This document shows positions 16,842 to 25,402 of a DNA stretch of 40,296 bases, piece after piece. Origin of the DNA: CAWEHU01 sp963808965 (lineage in GTDB: Bacteria > Pseudomonadota > Alphaproteobacteria > Acetobacterales > Acetobacteraceae); assembly GCA_963808965.1 (NCBI GenBank), contig CAWEHU010000025.1:1-40296 (forward strand), read 5' to 3'. How positions within the stretch are numbered: position 1 is the stretch's first letter; the number at the start of each line of letters is the position of its first letter. The notes below the pieces were generated by a model. It worked only from the letters and a program-made list of their open reading frames with translations, ran no database searches and was not told where the DNA came from. The translations under genes were made by a program, and so were the position numbers.

Positions 16842-17240
16842 TCACGCTCCCGCGATATCGGCAGCCCCGCTTGGAGCTGCGTTGAATGCGAGCACGGAAT
16901 TGAGTGTGGCGGCACGCAGCAGCCGGTCCTCCTGTGCCACGATCAGATGCCCGGACGCCTGCAGATACGCCGGCCAGTCCGGATCAGCATCGCGCCGGGC
17001 GGAACGGGCCTCGTAATCCGCGAGGCTGGCATAAGCCCAGAGATGCACGACTTGATTCAGCGGTCCCACCAGGCTCGTGTAGAAGCCGATCGGCGGACCG
17101 AGGCAGCGGAGCAACACGGGCATGGCCAACCGGTCGAACACTTCCAGAAATTCGGGCATCCCGCGCGGCCGAATCGTGTAGGTGCGCAGATCGACAATCG
17201 GTTTGCCGCCCGCGCCGCGGGCCTCCTCGGGCGAGGTCAT
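16842..17240 (-). CDS. NIPSNAP family protein
   Basis: Protein of 132 residues with the ferredoxin-like alpha/beta (dimeric barrel) NIPSNAP fold. The hallmark N-terminal strand is VDLRTYTIRPRGMPEFLEVF, and the second part has GFYTSLVGPLNQVVHLWAY and the trailing SLADYEARSARR. Bacterial NIPSNAP proteins of this size occur in catabolic operons, and their biochemical role is not settled. Its ATG overlaps the stop of the upstream substrate-binding protein gene by 4 nt (ATGA), and the SDR2 start follows within a few bases, so the three are almost certainly co-translated. No signal peptide is visible. I assign no reaction. Confidence 0.82.
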   Translation of the reverse strand: MTSPEEARGAGGKPIVDLRTYTIRPRGMPEFLEVFDRLAMPVLLRCLGPPIGFYTSLVGPLNQVVHLWAYASLADYEARSARRDADPDWPAYLQASGHLIVAQEDRLLRAATLNSVLAFNAAPSGAADIAGA

Positions 17241-18469
17241 GCGCGCACCAGCCGGCAGCCGCCCTCATTGAGTGGGCGGAACGCCTCGTCCGCCGGCGTG
17301 GTCGCGAGTAGCTTGTAGACGTCGCCCGGACCATGGCTCTCGGCCGGCGTCTTCACCTGGAAGAGGTAGGCGGGGTGAATGACGCGTCCGTCGGCGCGGA
17401 TCGTGCTCGGGCCGAAGCAGTCGTCATCGGCCGGACGCGCCTTCATTGCTTCGATAACCGCGCGGCCGGATGCCTTCGCACGGGCCACGCCCAACTGCTT
17501 CACCGTCTTGAGATAATCCAATACGCCGGAATAGTTGCCGACCTGACTCATGTTGGGAAAGACATTAGCTGGTAGCTTGGGCCGGATGCGTTTCATGAAG
17601 CTGCGCGTGCGATCGTTGAGGTCCCAGTAGAACGTCTCGGTCATGATCAGCCCTTGCGCCACCGGCAGGCTCATTGCCTGCACGTCGGTCACATAGCCGA
17701 TCATGGCGGCCAGCCGCACGCCGCCTTGCGTCAAGCCGAACTCTTGGGCCTGCTTCAGGCAGTTGGCGAGATCGGCGCCGGAATTCGTGAAGCCGATCAC
17801 GTTGGCGCCGGCTGACTGAGCCTGAATGAGGTAGGAGGAGAAGTCGGTCGTGGTGGGAAACGGGTAGGTGGCCGAACCCAGCACCTTGCCGCCCGCGCTT
17901 TTCACAAACTTAGCCGTGTCATCCTCCATAGCGTGGCCAAAGGCATAGTCGGGGGTGACGAAATACCATTTGTCGCCACCCGTCCGCACCAGGGCGCTTC
18001 CCGTGGAATGCGCGAGACACCAAGTGTCCCAGCTCCAGTGCAGCAAGTTGGGACTGCAATATTTCCCGGTGAGATCCGAGGTGCCGGCTGAAGTAACCAG
18101 CTCTACCTTGTCGCGCTCTTCCGCGAGCGTGCGGAGGCCGATGGCGAGCGCGCTGTTGTTGATGTCCGTGACGATGTCGACCCCACCCCGGTCGAACCAC
18201 TCGCGTGCGATGCCGAGGCCGATATCGGGCTTGTTCTGGTGATCGGCGGCAACCACCTCGACCTTGATATCCGGGTTCGCGGCAGTGAACTCGTCAGCCG
18301 CTTGACGCGCGCAGGCAACGCTGGTTGGCCCGCCGACATCACGGTAGACGCCGGAAAGATCGGTCAGCACGCCGACGCGGACCGTGTTGTCCGCCTGTGC
18401 CCTGGCGGCCCCGAGGGGCATGGTGGCGGCAATTCCCGCCCCCAGCAGAGTGCGTCGGCCCAGGCGCAT
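17237..18469 (-). CDS. ABC transporter substrate-binding protein, branched-chain amino acid/aromatic acid type
   Basis: Periplasmic binding protein of 410 residues (Peripla_BP_6, LivJ-like). The leader MRLGRRTLLGAGIAATMPLG, ending ARAQA, carries paired arginines and looks Sec or Tat exported. The mature part begins VRVGVLTDLSGVYRDVGGP, typical of the family. The start ATG at 18469 has GGGAGGAAAAT directly upstream. Such proteins in catabolic loci often bind benzoate-like or alicyclic carboxylates. No permease or ATPase gene is in the window, so the rest of the transporter must lie elsewhere. It is placed 41 bp after flavoprotein 3 and overlaps the NIPSNAP gene, which ties uptake to this pathway. 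Confidence 0.87.
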   Translation of the reverse strand: MRLGRRTLLGAGIAATMPLGAARAQADNTVRVGVLTDLSGVYRDVGGPTSVACARQAADEFTAANPDIKVEVVAADHQNKPDIGLGIAREWFDRGGVDIVTDINNSALAIGLRTLAEERDKVELVTSAGTSDLTGKYCSPNLLHWSWDTWCLAHSTGSALVRTGGDKWYFVTPDYAFGHAMEDDTAKFVKSAGGKVLGSATYPFPTTTDFSSYLIQAQSAGANVIGFTNSGADLANCLKQAQEFGLTQGGVRLAAMIGYVTDVQAMSLPVAQGLIMTETFYWDLNDRTRSFMKRIRPKLPANVFPNMSQVGNYSGVLDYLKTVKQLGVARAKASGRAVIEAMKARPADDDCFGPSTIRADGRVIHPAYLFQVKTPAESHGPGDVYKLLATTPADEAFRPLNEGGCRLVRA

Positions 18470-18510
18470 ATTTTCCTCCCGTTTATTGTGCCGGCTTGTT
18501 TTGTCGCTTA

Positions 18511-20277
18511 TCAGGCCGCCGGTGCGACCTGAGCGGCCTCCGTGCAAGCGTCGGTGTTCACGCCGGCGACGTGCCGGCCGGCGATGTATCCGAACGTTAC
18601 CATCGGCCCGAGCGTAATGCCGGCGCCGGGATAATTGCCACCCATCACGCTCGCCATGTCGTTACCAACGGCATATAATCCAGGAATGGGCTCGCCCGGC
18701 GCGCGCAGGACACGGGCGGAGCTGTCGGTCTTTAGCCCGTCGAACGTGCCCAGGTCGCCCATGAATAGCTTCACGGCGTAGAACGGCGCATGCTTGATCG
18801 GAGCGACGCACGGGTTCGGCTTGTGGTCGGGATCGCCGAGATAGCGGTTGAAGGCGGTGCTGCCTCGGCCGAACTCCGGATCCTCTCCGCGCTCCGCGCC
18901 GACGTTGAACTGGCGCACCGTCTCTTCCAGCCCAGCCCCGTCAATACCGGCCAGGTTGGCGAGATCGCGCAGGGTGCGTCCTTTCAGCAAGTAACCCGTG
19001 CGGGTGTAGAGTTGCAGCGGCATCGGCCCCGGCTTTGCGAAGCCCATCCCGAATTTGCGAATCGTTTTGTGGTCGCAGAGCAGCCAGACGGCGGTCTCGC
19101 GATCGCCCTCGCAGGTGCGCTGCATCGCCACGCCAACGTCGTGATACGAATCGGCCTCGTTGCAGAAGCGCCGGCCGTGCCGATTCACCGCGATGAAGCC
19201 GGGCTTGTAGCGGTCCACGAGGTGCGGGAACACGCCGGTCTCCCCGGCCGGCAGCGGTACCTTGGAGACGGGAATCCAGGCGGCCGCGTTCGGATAACCT
19301 TCCTCGAACTGGGCGCCGACCGCCTCGGCCATGCGGATGCCGTCCCCCGTGTTGCCAGGCGGCGCCGGGGTCACCTGCTCGCCCCCGCGCTTCACATGCG
19401 GATACAGCCTGGCCACGCGCTGCGCATCCCGCGGGAAACCGCCGCACGCGAGCACGACCCCGCGGCGGGCCGAGACACGCCGACGTCCATCTTTCGTCTC
19501 GACCATCGCCCCCTTCACGGCCCCGTTCTCCACGATCAGCTCGCGGACCGGACTCTCCGTCCAGATCGGGATGCCGAGATTGAAAGCGGATTTCGCGAGA
19601 GCGGCAGCCAACGCGTTACCGCTGGTCAGGCCAATGCCCCGCCGGTATCGCGCCAGCTCGGTCATGTGCGCAGCGAGCCGTTTCGTGACGTAAAGCGCGG
19701 ACTTCACTGAGCGTGTTATGTTGAAGAAGTGTTTGATGTCCTGGCTGGCCGAGTTGAACATCATCCCGATGAAAGTGATGGTGCGCAGCGGCGGCCTCAG
19801 CCGCGGCAGTTCCGGGCCGAGCCGGCGCGCGTCGTAGGGCGCCGCCGAAACCGAGCGTCCGTTGGGCACCCCGCCGGGGGCATCCGGATGGTAATCCGGG
19901 TAATTGTACGGAACGAATTGCAACTCTGTGTTGTTGGAAAAGAACTCCAGCATGCGCGGGCCATTATCGAAAAAAGCCTCGACGAGGTCTTCCTTGTAGT
20001 GATTCCCGGCCTCGTGCCGCATGTAGGTACGCATGGCGTCGCGCGTGTCGGGCTTACCATCCTGCTTGTCCCATGGATTGCCGGGAATCCACATGATGCC
20101 GCCCGAGAAGGCGGTGGTGCCGCCGAAATACGGCTCCTTCTCGACCACGAGCACGTCGGCACCGTGCTTACGTGCCGTGACCGCGGTCGATAACCCGCCC
20201 GCCCCGGATCCGATCACCAATACATCGCAGGTCAGGTCCGATGCCGACTTTTTGCCTCTTGGTTCGTTATCGGCCAA
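18511..20277 (-). CDS. FAD-dependent oxidoreductase 3, 3-ketosteroid dehydrogenase-like, TTG start
   Basis: Flavoprotein of 588 residues heading the minus-strand operon. The FAD motif VIGSGAGGLSTAVTA is near residue 21, then VEKEPYFGGTTAFSGG. The C-terminal motif MASVMGGNYPGAGITLGPMV keeps the KstD-type Tyr and Gly. It is closest within the window to flavoprotein 1. The start is a TTG at 20277; on the coding strand GGGAGGTGATC (complement of 20282-20292) precedes it with short spacing, an almost perfect match to the 16S anti-Shine-Dalgarno sequence that would offset the poor start codon. Ring desaturation next to a ketone is the favoured chemistry by family resemblance; the substrate is unknown. 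Confidence 0.85.
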   Translation of the reverse strand: MADNEPRGKKSASDLTCDVLVIGSGAGGLSTAVTARKHGADVLVVEKEPYFGGTTAFSGGIMWIPGNPWDKQDGKPDTRDAMRTYMRHEAGNHYKEDLVEAFFDNGPRMLEFFSNNTELQFVPYNYPDYHPDAPGGVPNGRSVSAAPYDARRLGPELPRLRPPLRTITFIGMMFNSASQDIKHFFNITRSVKSALYVTKRLAAHMTELARYRRGIGLTSGNALAAALAKSAFNLGIPIWTESPVRELIVENGAVKGAMVETKDGRRRVSARRGVVLACGGFPRDAQRVARLYPHVKRGGEQVTPAPPGNTGDGIRMAEAVGAQFEEGYPNAAAWIPVSKVPLPAGETGVFPHLVDRYKPGFIAVNRHGRRFCNEADSYHDVGVAMQRTCEGDRETAVWLLCDHKTIRKFGMGFAKPGPMPLQLYTRTGYLLKGRTLRDLANLAGIDGAGLEETVRQFNVGAERGEDPEFGRGSTAFNRYLGDPDHKPNPCVAPIKHAPFYAVKLFMGDLGTFDGLKTDSSARVLRAPGEPIPGLYAVGNDMASVMGGNYPGAGITLGPMVTFGYIAGRHVAGVNTDACTEAAQVAPAA

Positions 20278-20281
20278 TTTT

Positions 20282-20292
20282 GATCACCTCCC
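20282..20292 (-). promoter_or_regulatory. Near-perfect Shine-Dalgarno for the TTG-started flavoprotein 3
   Basis: Read on the minus strand this is GGGAGGTGATC, complementary to the 3' end of 16S rRNA, ending 4 nt before the TTG start at 20277. It decides the start codon, since no ATG lies nearby in frame. Confidence 0.7.
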
Positions 20293-20492
20293 TTAGGCGG
20301 GCGGTTGCATACGGCGCATGTTCGCGGCGTTGCAGCCACTTCGCCAGACCGAGCGAGCTTACATCGAGGCTAGGGCCGGCAAGTTGCTATGTCAACACCG
20401 CTGCGGTCTTGGCGACAAAGCTCGGAACCGAATGAGGAAGATCCGGTACCTCGTCCATTGCTAAGATCGAACCGGAGCAGAAGGAATAGGCC

Positions 20493-20840
20493 ATGCCGAC
20501 CACGTTCAATGACCGGGAGCAAGCGTTCGAGGCGAAGTTCGCGCATGACGAGGATTTCCGTTTCCGCGTCACGGCCCGCCGCGACAGGTTGTTCGCTCGA
20601 TGGGCCGCAACCAGGCTCCGGCTTTCGGACATGGACGCCGAAGCTCTGGTCAAGACGGTGCTAGCCATCCCCGACCGGCCCGGTCACGATCAAAAGCTTC
20701 TACAGTGCATTGCGGAAGCGGCGGCGGCGCATGGCGGCGGACTGCCCGAAGGCGAACTCTCCGCCGCCTTGGAGGGATGCGCCCAGCAAGCGCGCCAGCA
20801 GTTGCTGGATGCGCCGCTCGGTCCTTCAGCCTCGGCTTAG
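20493..20840 (+). CDS. DUF1476 protein, F1-ATPase inhibitor zeta-subunit family
   Basis: Small protein of 115 residues matching the alphaproteobacterial zeta family (DUF1476), shown in Paracoccus to inhibit the F1Fo-ATPase. The diagnostic N-terminus is FNDREQAFEAKFAHDEDFRF followed by RVTARRDRLFARWAA. The rest is the helical bundle, ending with a variable tail. The usual family length is 100-110. The ATG at 20493 follows AAGGAATAGG. It is separated from its neighbours by gaps of about 215 and 90 bp and seems to be a single-gene unit. Its presence is the best taxonomic marker in the window. In some members the inhibitory function is weak, so activity here is inferred. Confidence 0.88.
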   Translation: MPTTFNDREQAFEAKFAHDEDFRFRVTARRDRLFARWAATRLRLSDMDAEALVKTVLAIPDRPGHDQKLLQCIAEAAAAHGGGLPEGELSAALEGCAQQARQQLLDAPLGPSASA

Positions 20841-20927
20841 TCCGTCCAGCGTGCCCATACTCTCACCCGCGGGACTGGACTCGCCACATGGAATGCCAAC
20901 ATGGAGGCTTGAAAGGCCCCAAGGTGG

Positions 20928-21146
20928 ATGCCGGAACCGAGCCAGGACATTGGTGATCCCGAGCCGATCGGAGACTCGGACCCGTGGCAGAGCAGCCATC
21001 TCGCTCGTGGCGGGCTCGTTCTGTTGCTCGGCTTGCTGCTGAGCGCGGTCGAGAATGTCGGCGGACCGCGCTGGGGAAAACCCATGGCTTTTATCGTGGC
21101 GGCCTGCATCGGGATCGTGATGCTGCTTGTCATATTGGGCGGATAG
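20928..21146 (+). CDS. Small two-helix membrane protein, unknown function
   Basis: Predicted 72-residue protein with a polar N-terminal 26 residues and two hydrophobic helices: GLVLLLGLLLSAVENV around residues 29-44 and FIVAACIGIVMLLVILGG at the end, joined by a short basic loop (GGPRWGKP). No family recognised. The ribosome site is weak (AAAGG well upstream), so the start is uncertain. The clear two-helix pattern and its position just before the DUF4336 gene support it as real. Confidence 0.55.
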   Translation: MPEPSQDIGDPEPIGDSDPWQSSHLARGGLVLLLGLLLSAVENVGGPRWGKPMAFIVAACIGIVMLLVILGG

Positions 21147-21160
21147 CTCGGGGCGAAATC

Positions 21161-21904
21161 ATGGGAAGTTCCGGCGAGAAAGTGACGTACCCGCCGCTTG
21201 ATGTGCTCAAGCCGGTTGCGGAAAACGTGTGGATCGTCGACAGCGGGCCGCAACGCGTGCTCGGTATTCCCTTGCCGATCCGTATGACCGTGATTCGCCT
21301 CCGCAGCGGCGAACTGTGGCTACACTCGCCCACCCGGTACGATAACCGGTTGCGAGACGCGATGGATCGCCTCGGTCGAATCCGCCATCTCGTCGCGCCT
21401 AATATCGCGCATTGGTCCTTCCTCAAGGAATGGCAGCAGCGCTGCCCGGATGCGCTGACCTGGGCGGCGCCAAGCCTCCGCCAACGCTCACAGGCACGAA
21501 AGGCGCACCTGAAGATCGACCGGGATCTGGACGACGCGGCGGCGCGGGAGTGGTCGGACGAAATGGTTCAGGCGATGGTTCCGGGCGGCGCCAATTTTCA
21601 GGAGGTCGCCTTCTTCCACCTGCCCACGCGCACGCTCGTTCTGACCGATCTCGTGGAGAACCTCGAACCGGGAAAAGTCTCACCCTGGATACGACCGGTA
21701 GCGAAACTGCTCGGAGTGCTCGCACCGGACGGGATGGCTCCGGTTTATCTGCGCATGATAGTCAAGCGAAAACGTCGAGAGGCTGCACAAGCCGTCGCGC
21801 GCATGGTCGACTGGCAGCCCGAGCGAGTCATTTTCAGTCACGGAGCCTGGTTCGAGCACGAGGGCACGAGTGCGCTCCGGCGCTCGATGCGCTGGTTGTT
21901 ATAG
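21161..21904 (+). CDS. DUF4336 domain protein (metallo-beta-lactamase-like fold)
   Basis: Protein of 247 residues resembling DUF4336, a family thought to share the metallo-beta-lactamase fold but without a known substrate. Typical stretches are PVAENVWIVDSGPQRVLGIP, IRLRSGELWLHSPTRYDN, HLVAPNIAHWSFLKEWQ, FFHLPTRTLVLTDLVENLE and RVIFSHGAWFE. His residues in APNIAHW and in FSHGAW may be metal-site remnants. The start ATG at 21161 follows GGGGCGAAATC; upstream in-frame codons overlap the small membrane protein. No pathway link is evident. Confidence 0.8.
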   Translation: MGSSGEKVTYPPLDVLKPVAENVWIVDSGPQRVLGIPLPIRMTVIRLRSGELWLHSPTRYDNRLRDAMDRLGRIRHLVAPNIAHWSFLKEWQQRCPDALTWAAPSLRQRSQARKAHLKIDRDLDDAAAREWSDEMVQAMVPGGANFQEVAFFHLPTRTLVLTDLVENLEPGKVSPWIRPVAKLLGVLAPDGMAPVYLRMIVKRKRREAAQAVARMVDWQPERVIFSHGAWFEHEGTSALRRSMRWLL

Positions 21905-21996
21905 ATGAAAAGGGGCAACATGCCGATCGCGTGTCGGACCCGGCGAGATGCACCGGTCACGCTGGCCTCACATCATGAGGCGGTGTATCTGCACCA

Positions 21997-22026
21997 TTGA
22001 CGTGTCCGGCCCTATTCCGCTATTGT
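21997..22026 (+). promoter_or_regulatory. Possible promoter of the URC operon
   Basis: TTGACG (21997-22002), an 18-bp spacer and TATTGT (22021-22026) give a reasonable sigma70-like layout about 130 bp upstream of the URC1 start. In the 253-bp gap 21905-22157 I see no gene. Confidence 0.35.
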
Positions 22027-22157
22027 TCCTTATGCGGATCGAGCCGCAGCTCATGCGCACCCACACATTCGTATCGTATCCGTGTCTTTTGTTCTTGTGA
22101 TCCTTGATTCAACCCCGCGTCGGCTTCTACGTTCAGTGCCGAACGACGGAGCTCTCC

Positions 22158-23439
22158 ATGCCCGAACATAGCCTTCCCCCGCGGCCTGGCGAGAAGAAAG
22201 CCATACGCCCGATCGTGCTAACCTCGCATCCGCGCGCCGGTGCTGTCGCCCACAATGCACCGGAATGGGGCTCCGCCGATCCACGGCTTCGCGGCCCGGT
22301 CGTCGCATCTCTGACCGACCCGGGCCATCGCAATTCGATCGGTGCACATGCGGGCGCATACTCTCTCTACCGCGCGCTGGCGATCGCGGCCGGCCAGCTC
22401 CGGCCTGAACATCGGCCCGATCTCACCGACACGCGACCGGCCGAGCAGATCGGCCCGTTTCCCCAGTGGAGCGACCCGTCATTGATCGTTTCGCTCGATC
22501 CCTGGGGTCATCTGGCCGACCGAAGTCTACGCCGAGCAGCTTGCCGCTGGCTGGGACATTCGGCCCACGATCGCGGTGACGCGCGCGCATATCTACATTC
22601 CGGAGCTGTTGCAGGCGCTGGATGCCGGACGGCTCACCGCGGACGGCTCGGTCCTGACCGAGCGCGGTGATGCGCGAGTGACCAAGATCGCCATCGAACC
22701 GGTCTGGTGGCTGCCCGGCATCGCCGAACGCTTCAAGATCAGCGAGACCGCGTTACGCCGCACGCTCTTTGAACAGACCGGCGGCATGTTTCCCGAGCTG
22801 GTGACACGGTCCGATCTCAAGGTGTTTCTTCCGCCGATCGGCGGGATGTCGGTCTATCTGTTCGGGGATCCCGCAAGCCTCGGCCGTCCCGAGACCAAGG
22901 TGGCCTGCCGCATTCATGACGAATGCAACGGCTCGGACGTGTTCGGATCGGATGTGTGCACCTGCCGCCCCTACCTCGCGCACGGCATCGAGGTGTGTAT
23001 CGCAACGGCCCAGGAGGGTGGGATCGGCATCATCGTCTATAACCGCAAGGAGGGGCGCGCACTCGGCGAGGTGACGAAGTTCCTTGTGTACAATGCACGC
23101 AAGCGGCAGCAAGGCGGCGACCGTGCCGAGGCCTATTTCCGGCGAACCGAATGCGTGGCCGGGGTGCAGGACATGCGTTTCCAGGAGCTCATGCCGGACG
23201 TGCTGCATTGGCTGGGCGTCAGCCGCATCGACCGGCTCGTCTCGATGAGCAACATGAAGTTCCGGCCGCTGGTGGAGAGCGGCATCGAGGTGGTCGAGCG
23301 AATCCCGATCCCGGACGAGCTGGTGCCAGCCGACGCGCAAGTCGAGATCGACGCCAAGAAGGCGGCCGGCTACTACACCGACCGGGTGCCCGGGAGGGAG
23401 GAGCTGAAGCAGTCGAAAGGGCGCGGCCTGCGGGATTGA
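22158..23439 (+). CDS. URC1-type GTP cyclohydrolase II-like protein (uracil catabolism), with a +1 frame break
   Basis: Large GTP cyclohydrolase II homologue of about 426 residues. The start ATG at 22158 (MPEHSLPPRPGEKKAIRP) has GGAG upstream. The frame breaks near 22515 after SLDPWGHL and resumes as PTEVYAEQLAAGWDIRPTIA. The C-terminal GTP cyclohydrolase II core keeps the zinc ligands C-x10-C-x-C (CNGSDVFGSDVCTC). URC1 of yeast has this domain layout and works in the URC pathway of uracil degradation. It overlaps the DUF1688 gene by TTGA, and a uracil phosphoribosyltransferase gene follows, which makes URC1 far more likely than riboflavin synthesis. The exact reaction of URC1 is only partly understood. 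Confidence 0.87.
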
Positions 23440-24701
23440 GCGCGTTGCCCGATTTCAGTGAGCCCGATCCGGCGGAGGCTCGGCGCGCGATTGCCTGGCT
23501 CCGCACGCCCGCCGCCGTGCGCGAACGGAGCCACGCTTTGCTGGACCTCGGCGAACGCGGGGAACTTGCCCATTTCACCGTCGATATCAGCCGTCTCGAG
23601 GCCGCTTCACGTTACGTGGCCGAGGTGACACGACGGAACTATCCCGATCTGCGCATCCCCTACCACGCGCGCTGGCGGCACTTCTCGGCCGACGGGATCG
23701 ACCGCTGGGGCGCGCTGGCTTCCGCGCTTCGGCACGAGAGCCCGGACGAAATCGGCCGCATCCGCCTCGACCTCGTCGTGGTCAGCGTATTGCTCGACGC
23801 CGGAGCCGGGCCGGAGTGGCGCTATGTCGAGCCTGGCACCGGCCTCGTGCTGGGACGCTCGGAAGGCCTCGCCGTCGCGAGCCTGCACGGCTTTCGTTCC
23901 GGGCTGTTTTCGTCCGACCCAAGCTGCAAGCTGCGGGCCGATGCCGGGGGTTTGGAGCGGATCGATTACAACCGGCTCGCGAATGCGTTCCAGGTCCGGC
24001 CGGGAAACGCGCTCGCGGGTATCGAGGGTCGCGTGGCGCTCATGCACAATCTCGGGGCGGCGCTTCGCCGGCGCCCGGACCTGTTCGGCGACACGACGCC
24101 GCGTATCGGCGCCCTCTTCGATCATTTCAGATCGAAAGCGGTTACGGGCGTGCTGCGGGCGGAGGTGATCCTGGCCACGATTCTCGATGCGTTCGCGACC
24201 ATCTGGCCCGGACGCATCGCGATCGGTGGCGAGAATCTCGGCGACGTCTGGCATCACGCCGCGATCAGCTCGGACGGCCTCACGGCGGGATTGGTGCCGT
24301 TTCACAAGCTCTCGCAATGGCTGGCCTACTCCGTTGTCGAGATCATGGAGGATGCCGGCATCGCCGTGACCGGACTGGATGAGCTGACCGGGCTCGCGGA
24401 GTATCGCAACGGCGGGCTATTCCTGGATCTGGGCGTCCTCGCGTTGCGTGAGCCGGCGCTGGCATCCGGCCCTTTGCCCGTGGAGCACGAGGCCGTTGTC
24501 GAATGGCGCGCGCTCACCGTCGCGCTGCTCGACCGCATCGCCCCGCTGGTGCGTCGGCACTTGGATCGCAGCGCGGCGGAGATGCCGCTCGCCCGTGTGT
24601 TGCAGGGCGGTACCTGGGCGGCGGCCCGGGCTATCGCCGAGCAGCGTCGTCCCGGTGGCGGACCGCCGCTGCACGTCATCAGCGACGGCACCGTATTCTG
24701 A
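23436..24701 (+). CDS. URC4-type DUF1688 protein (uracil catabolism)
   Basis: Protein of 421 residues of the DUF1688/URC4 family, genetically required for uracil degradation in Lachancea (Saccharomyces) kluyveri. Recognisable stretches are RRAIAWLRTPAAVRERSHAL, IPYHARWRHFSADGIDRW, EWRYVEPGTGLVLGRSEGLA, VPFHKLSQWLAYSVVE and the end RPGGGPPLHVISDGTVF. The proposed start is TTG at 23436, which overlaps the stop of URC1 as TTGA and would allow translational coupling; another TTG at 23445 is possible. The catalytic mechanism of the family is unknown. The frame is intact. Confidence 0.88.
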   Translation: MSALPDFSEPDPAEARRAIAWLRTPAAVRERSHALLDLGERGELAHFTVDISRLEAASRYVAEVTRRNYPDLRIPYHARWRHFSADGIDRWGALASALRHESPDEIGRIRLDLVVVSVLLDAGAGPEWRYVEPGTGLVLGRSEGLAVASLHGFRSGLFSSDPSCKLRADAGGLERIDYNRLANAFQVRPGNALAGIEGRVALMHNLGAALRRRPDLFGDTTPRIGALFDHFRSKAVTGVLRAEVILATILDAFATIWPGRIAIGGENLGDVWHHAAISSDGLTAGLVPFHKLSQWLAYSVVEIMEDAGIAVTGLDELTGLAEYRNGGLFLDLGVLALREPALASGPLPVEHEAVVEWRALTVALLDRIAPLVRRHLDRSAAEMPLARVLQGGTWAAARAIAEQRRPGGGPPLHVISDGTVF

Positions 24702-24715
24702 AGGAAGCCCGGTCC

Positions 24716-25354
24716 ATGATGGCCAGCAATCTCGCGACCGTTCTCGGTCATCCGCTGTTACAGCACAAACTCACGCTTCTGCGTCAGAAACAGACCTCCA
24801 CCGCGGAGTTCAGGCGCTTGGCGCGAGAGATGAGTCTTCTCATGTGCTATGAAGTGACTCGTGATCTGCCGCTTGAGATGGTCCCGATCGAAACGCCGCT
24901 CGAACCGATGCAGTCGCCGATCCTGTCGGGCAAGAAGCTCTGTTTCGTCTCCATTCTGCGGGCGGGCAACGGCATTCTGGAAGGCCTGCTGGATCTCGTT
25001 CCGTCGGCCCGCGTCGGCCATATCGGGCTTTATCGGGAGCCTGTCACACTGGTTCCCATCGAGTACTACCTCAAACTGCCGACGGATATCGGCGATCGCT
25101 GGGCGATCGTCGTCGACCCCATGCTGGCAACGGGCCACTCGGCCGCCGCGGCCGTGAGCCGCCTCAAGGAAGCCGGTGCGGCACAGATCAGGTTCCTGTG
25201 TCTTCTCGCCGCCCCCGAAGGATTGGAGGTGTTTCAGGAGGCTCACCCCGACGTGCCCGTTTTCACGGCGGCGATCGACCGCGAACTCGACGCGCACGGT
25301 TATATCCGCCCTGGTCTCGGAGACGCGGGCGACCGGCTTTTCGGGACGAAGTGA
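24716..25354 (+). CDS. upp: Uracil phosphoribosyltransferase (URC6-type)
   Basis: Protein of 212 residues that makes UMP from uracil and PRPP. It has the PRTase signature VVDPMLATGHSAAAAVSRL (PRPP loop) and the terminal uracil-binding region YIRPGLGDAGDRLFGTK. The N-terminal hood HPLLQHKLTLLRQKQTSTAEF is typical of Upp. The start ATG at 24716 (or 24719) follows AAGGAAG. In the URC pathway a dedicated UPRTase (URC6) supplies the activated substrate for URC1, so this copy, 14 bp after URC4, is more likely catabolic than a simple salvage enzyme, though both are possible. Confidence 0.93.
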   Translation: MMASNLATVLGHPLLQHKLTLLRQKQTSTAEFRRLAREMSLLMCYEVTRDLPLEMVPIETPLEPMQSPILSGKKLCFVSILRAGNGILEGLLDLVPSARVGHIGLYREPVTLVPIEYYLKLPTDIGDRWAIVVDPMLATGHSAAAAVSRLKEAGAAQIRFLCLLAAPEGLEVFQEAHPDVPVFTAAIDRELDAHGYIRPGLGDAGDRLFGTK

Positions 25355-25402
25355 GCTAAGCTCGTCCTGGTGCGAGCGGCCCCGCACCATTATGCTGGGC
25401 AA

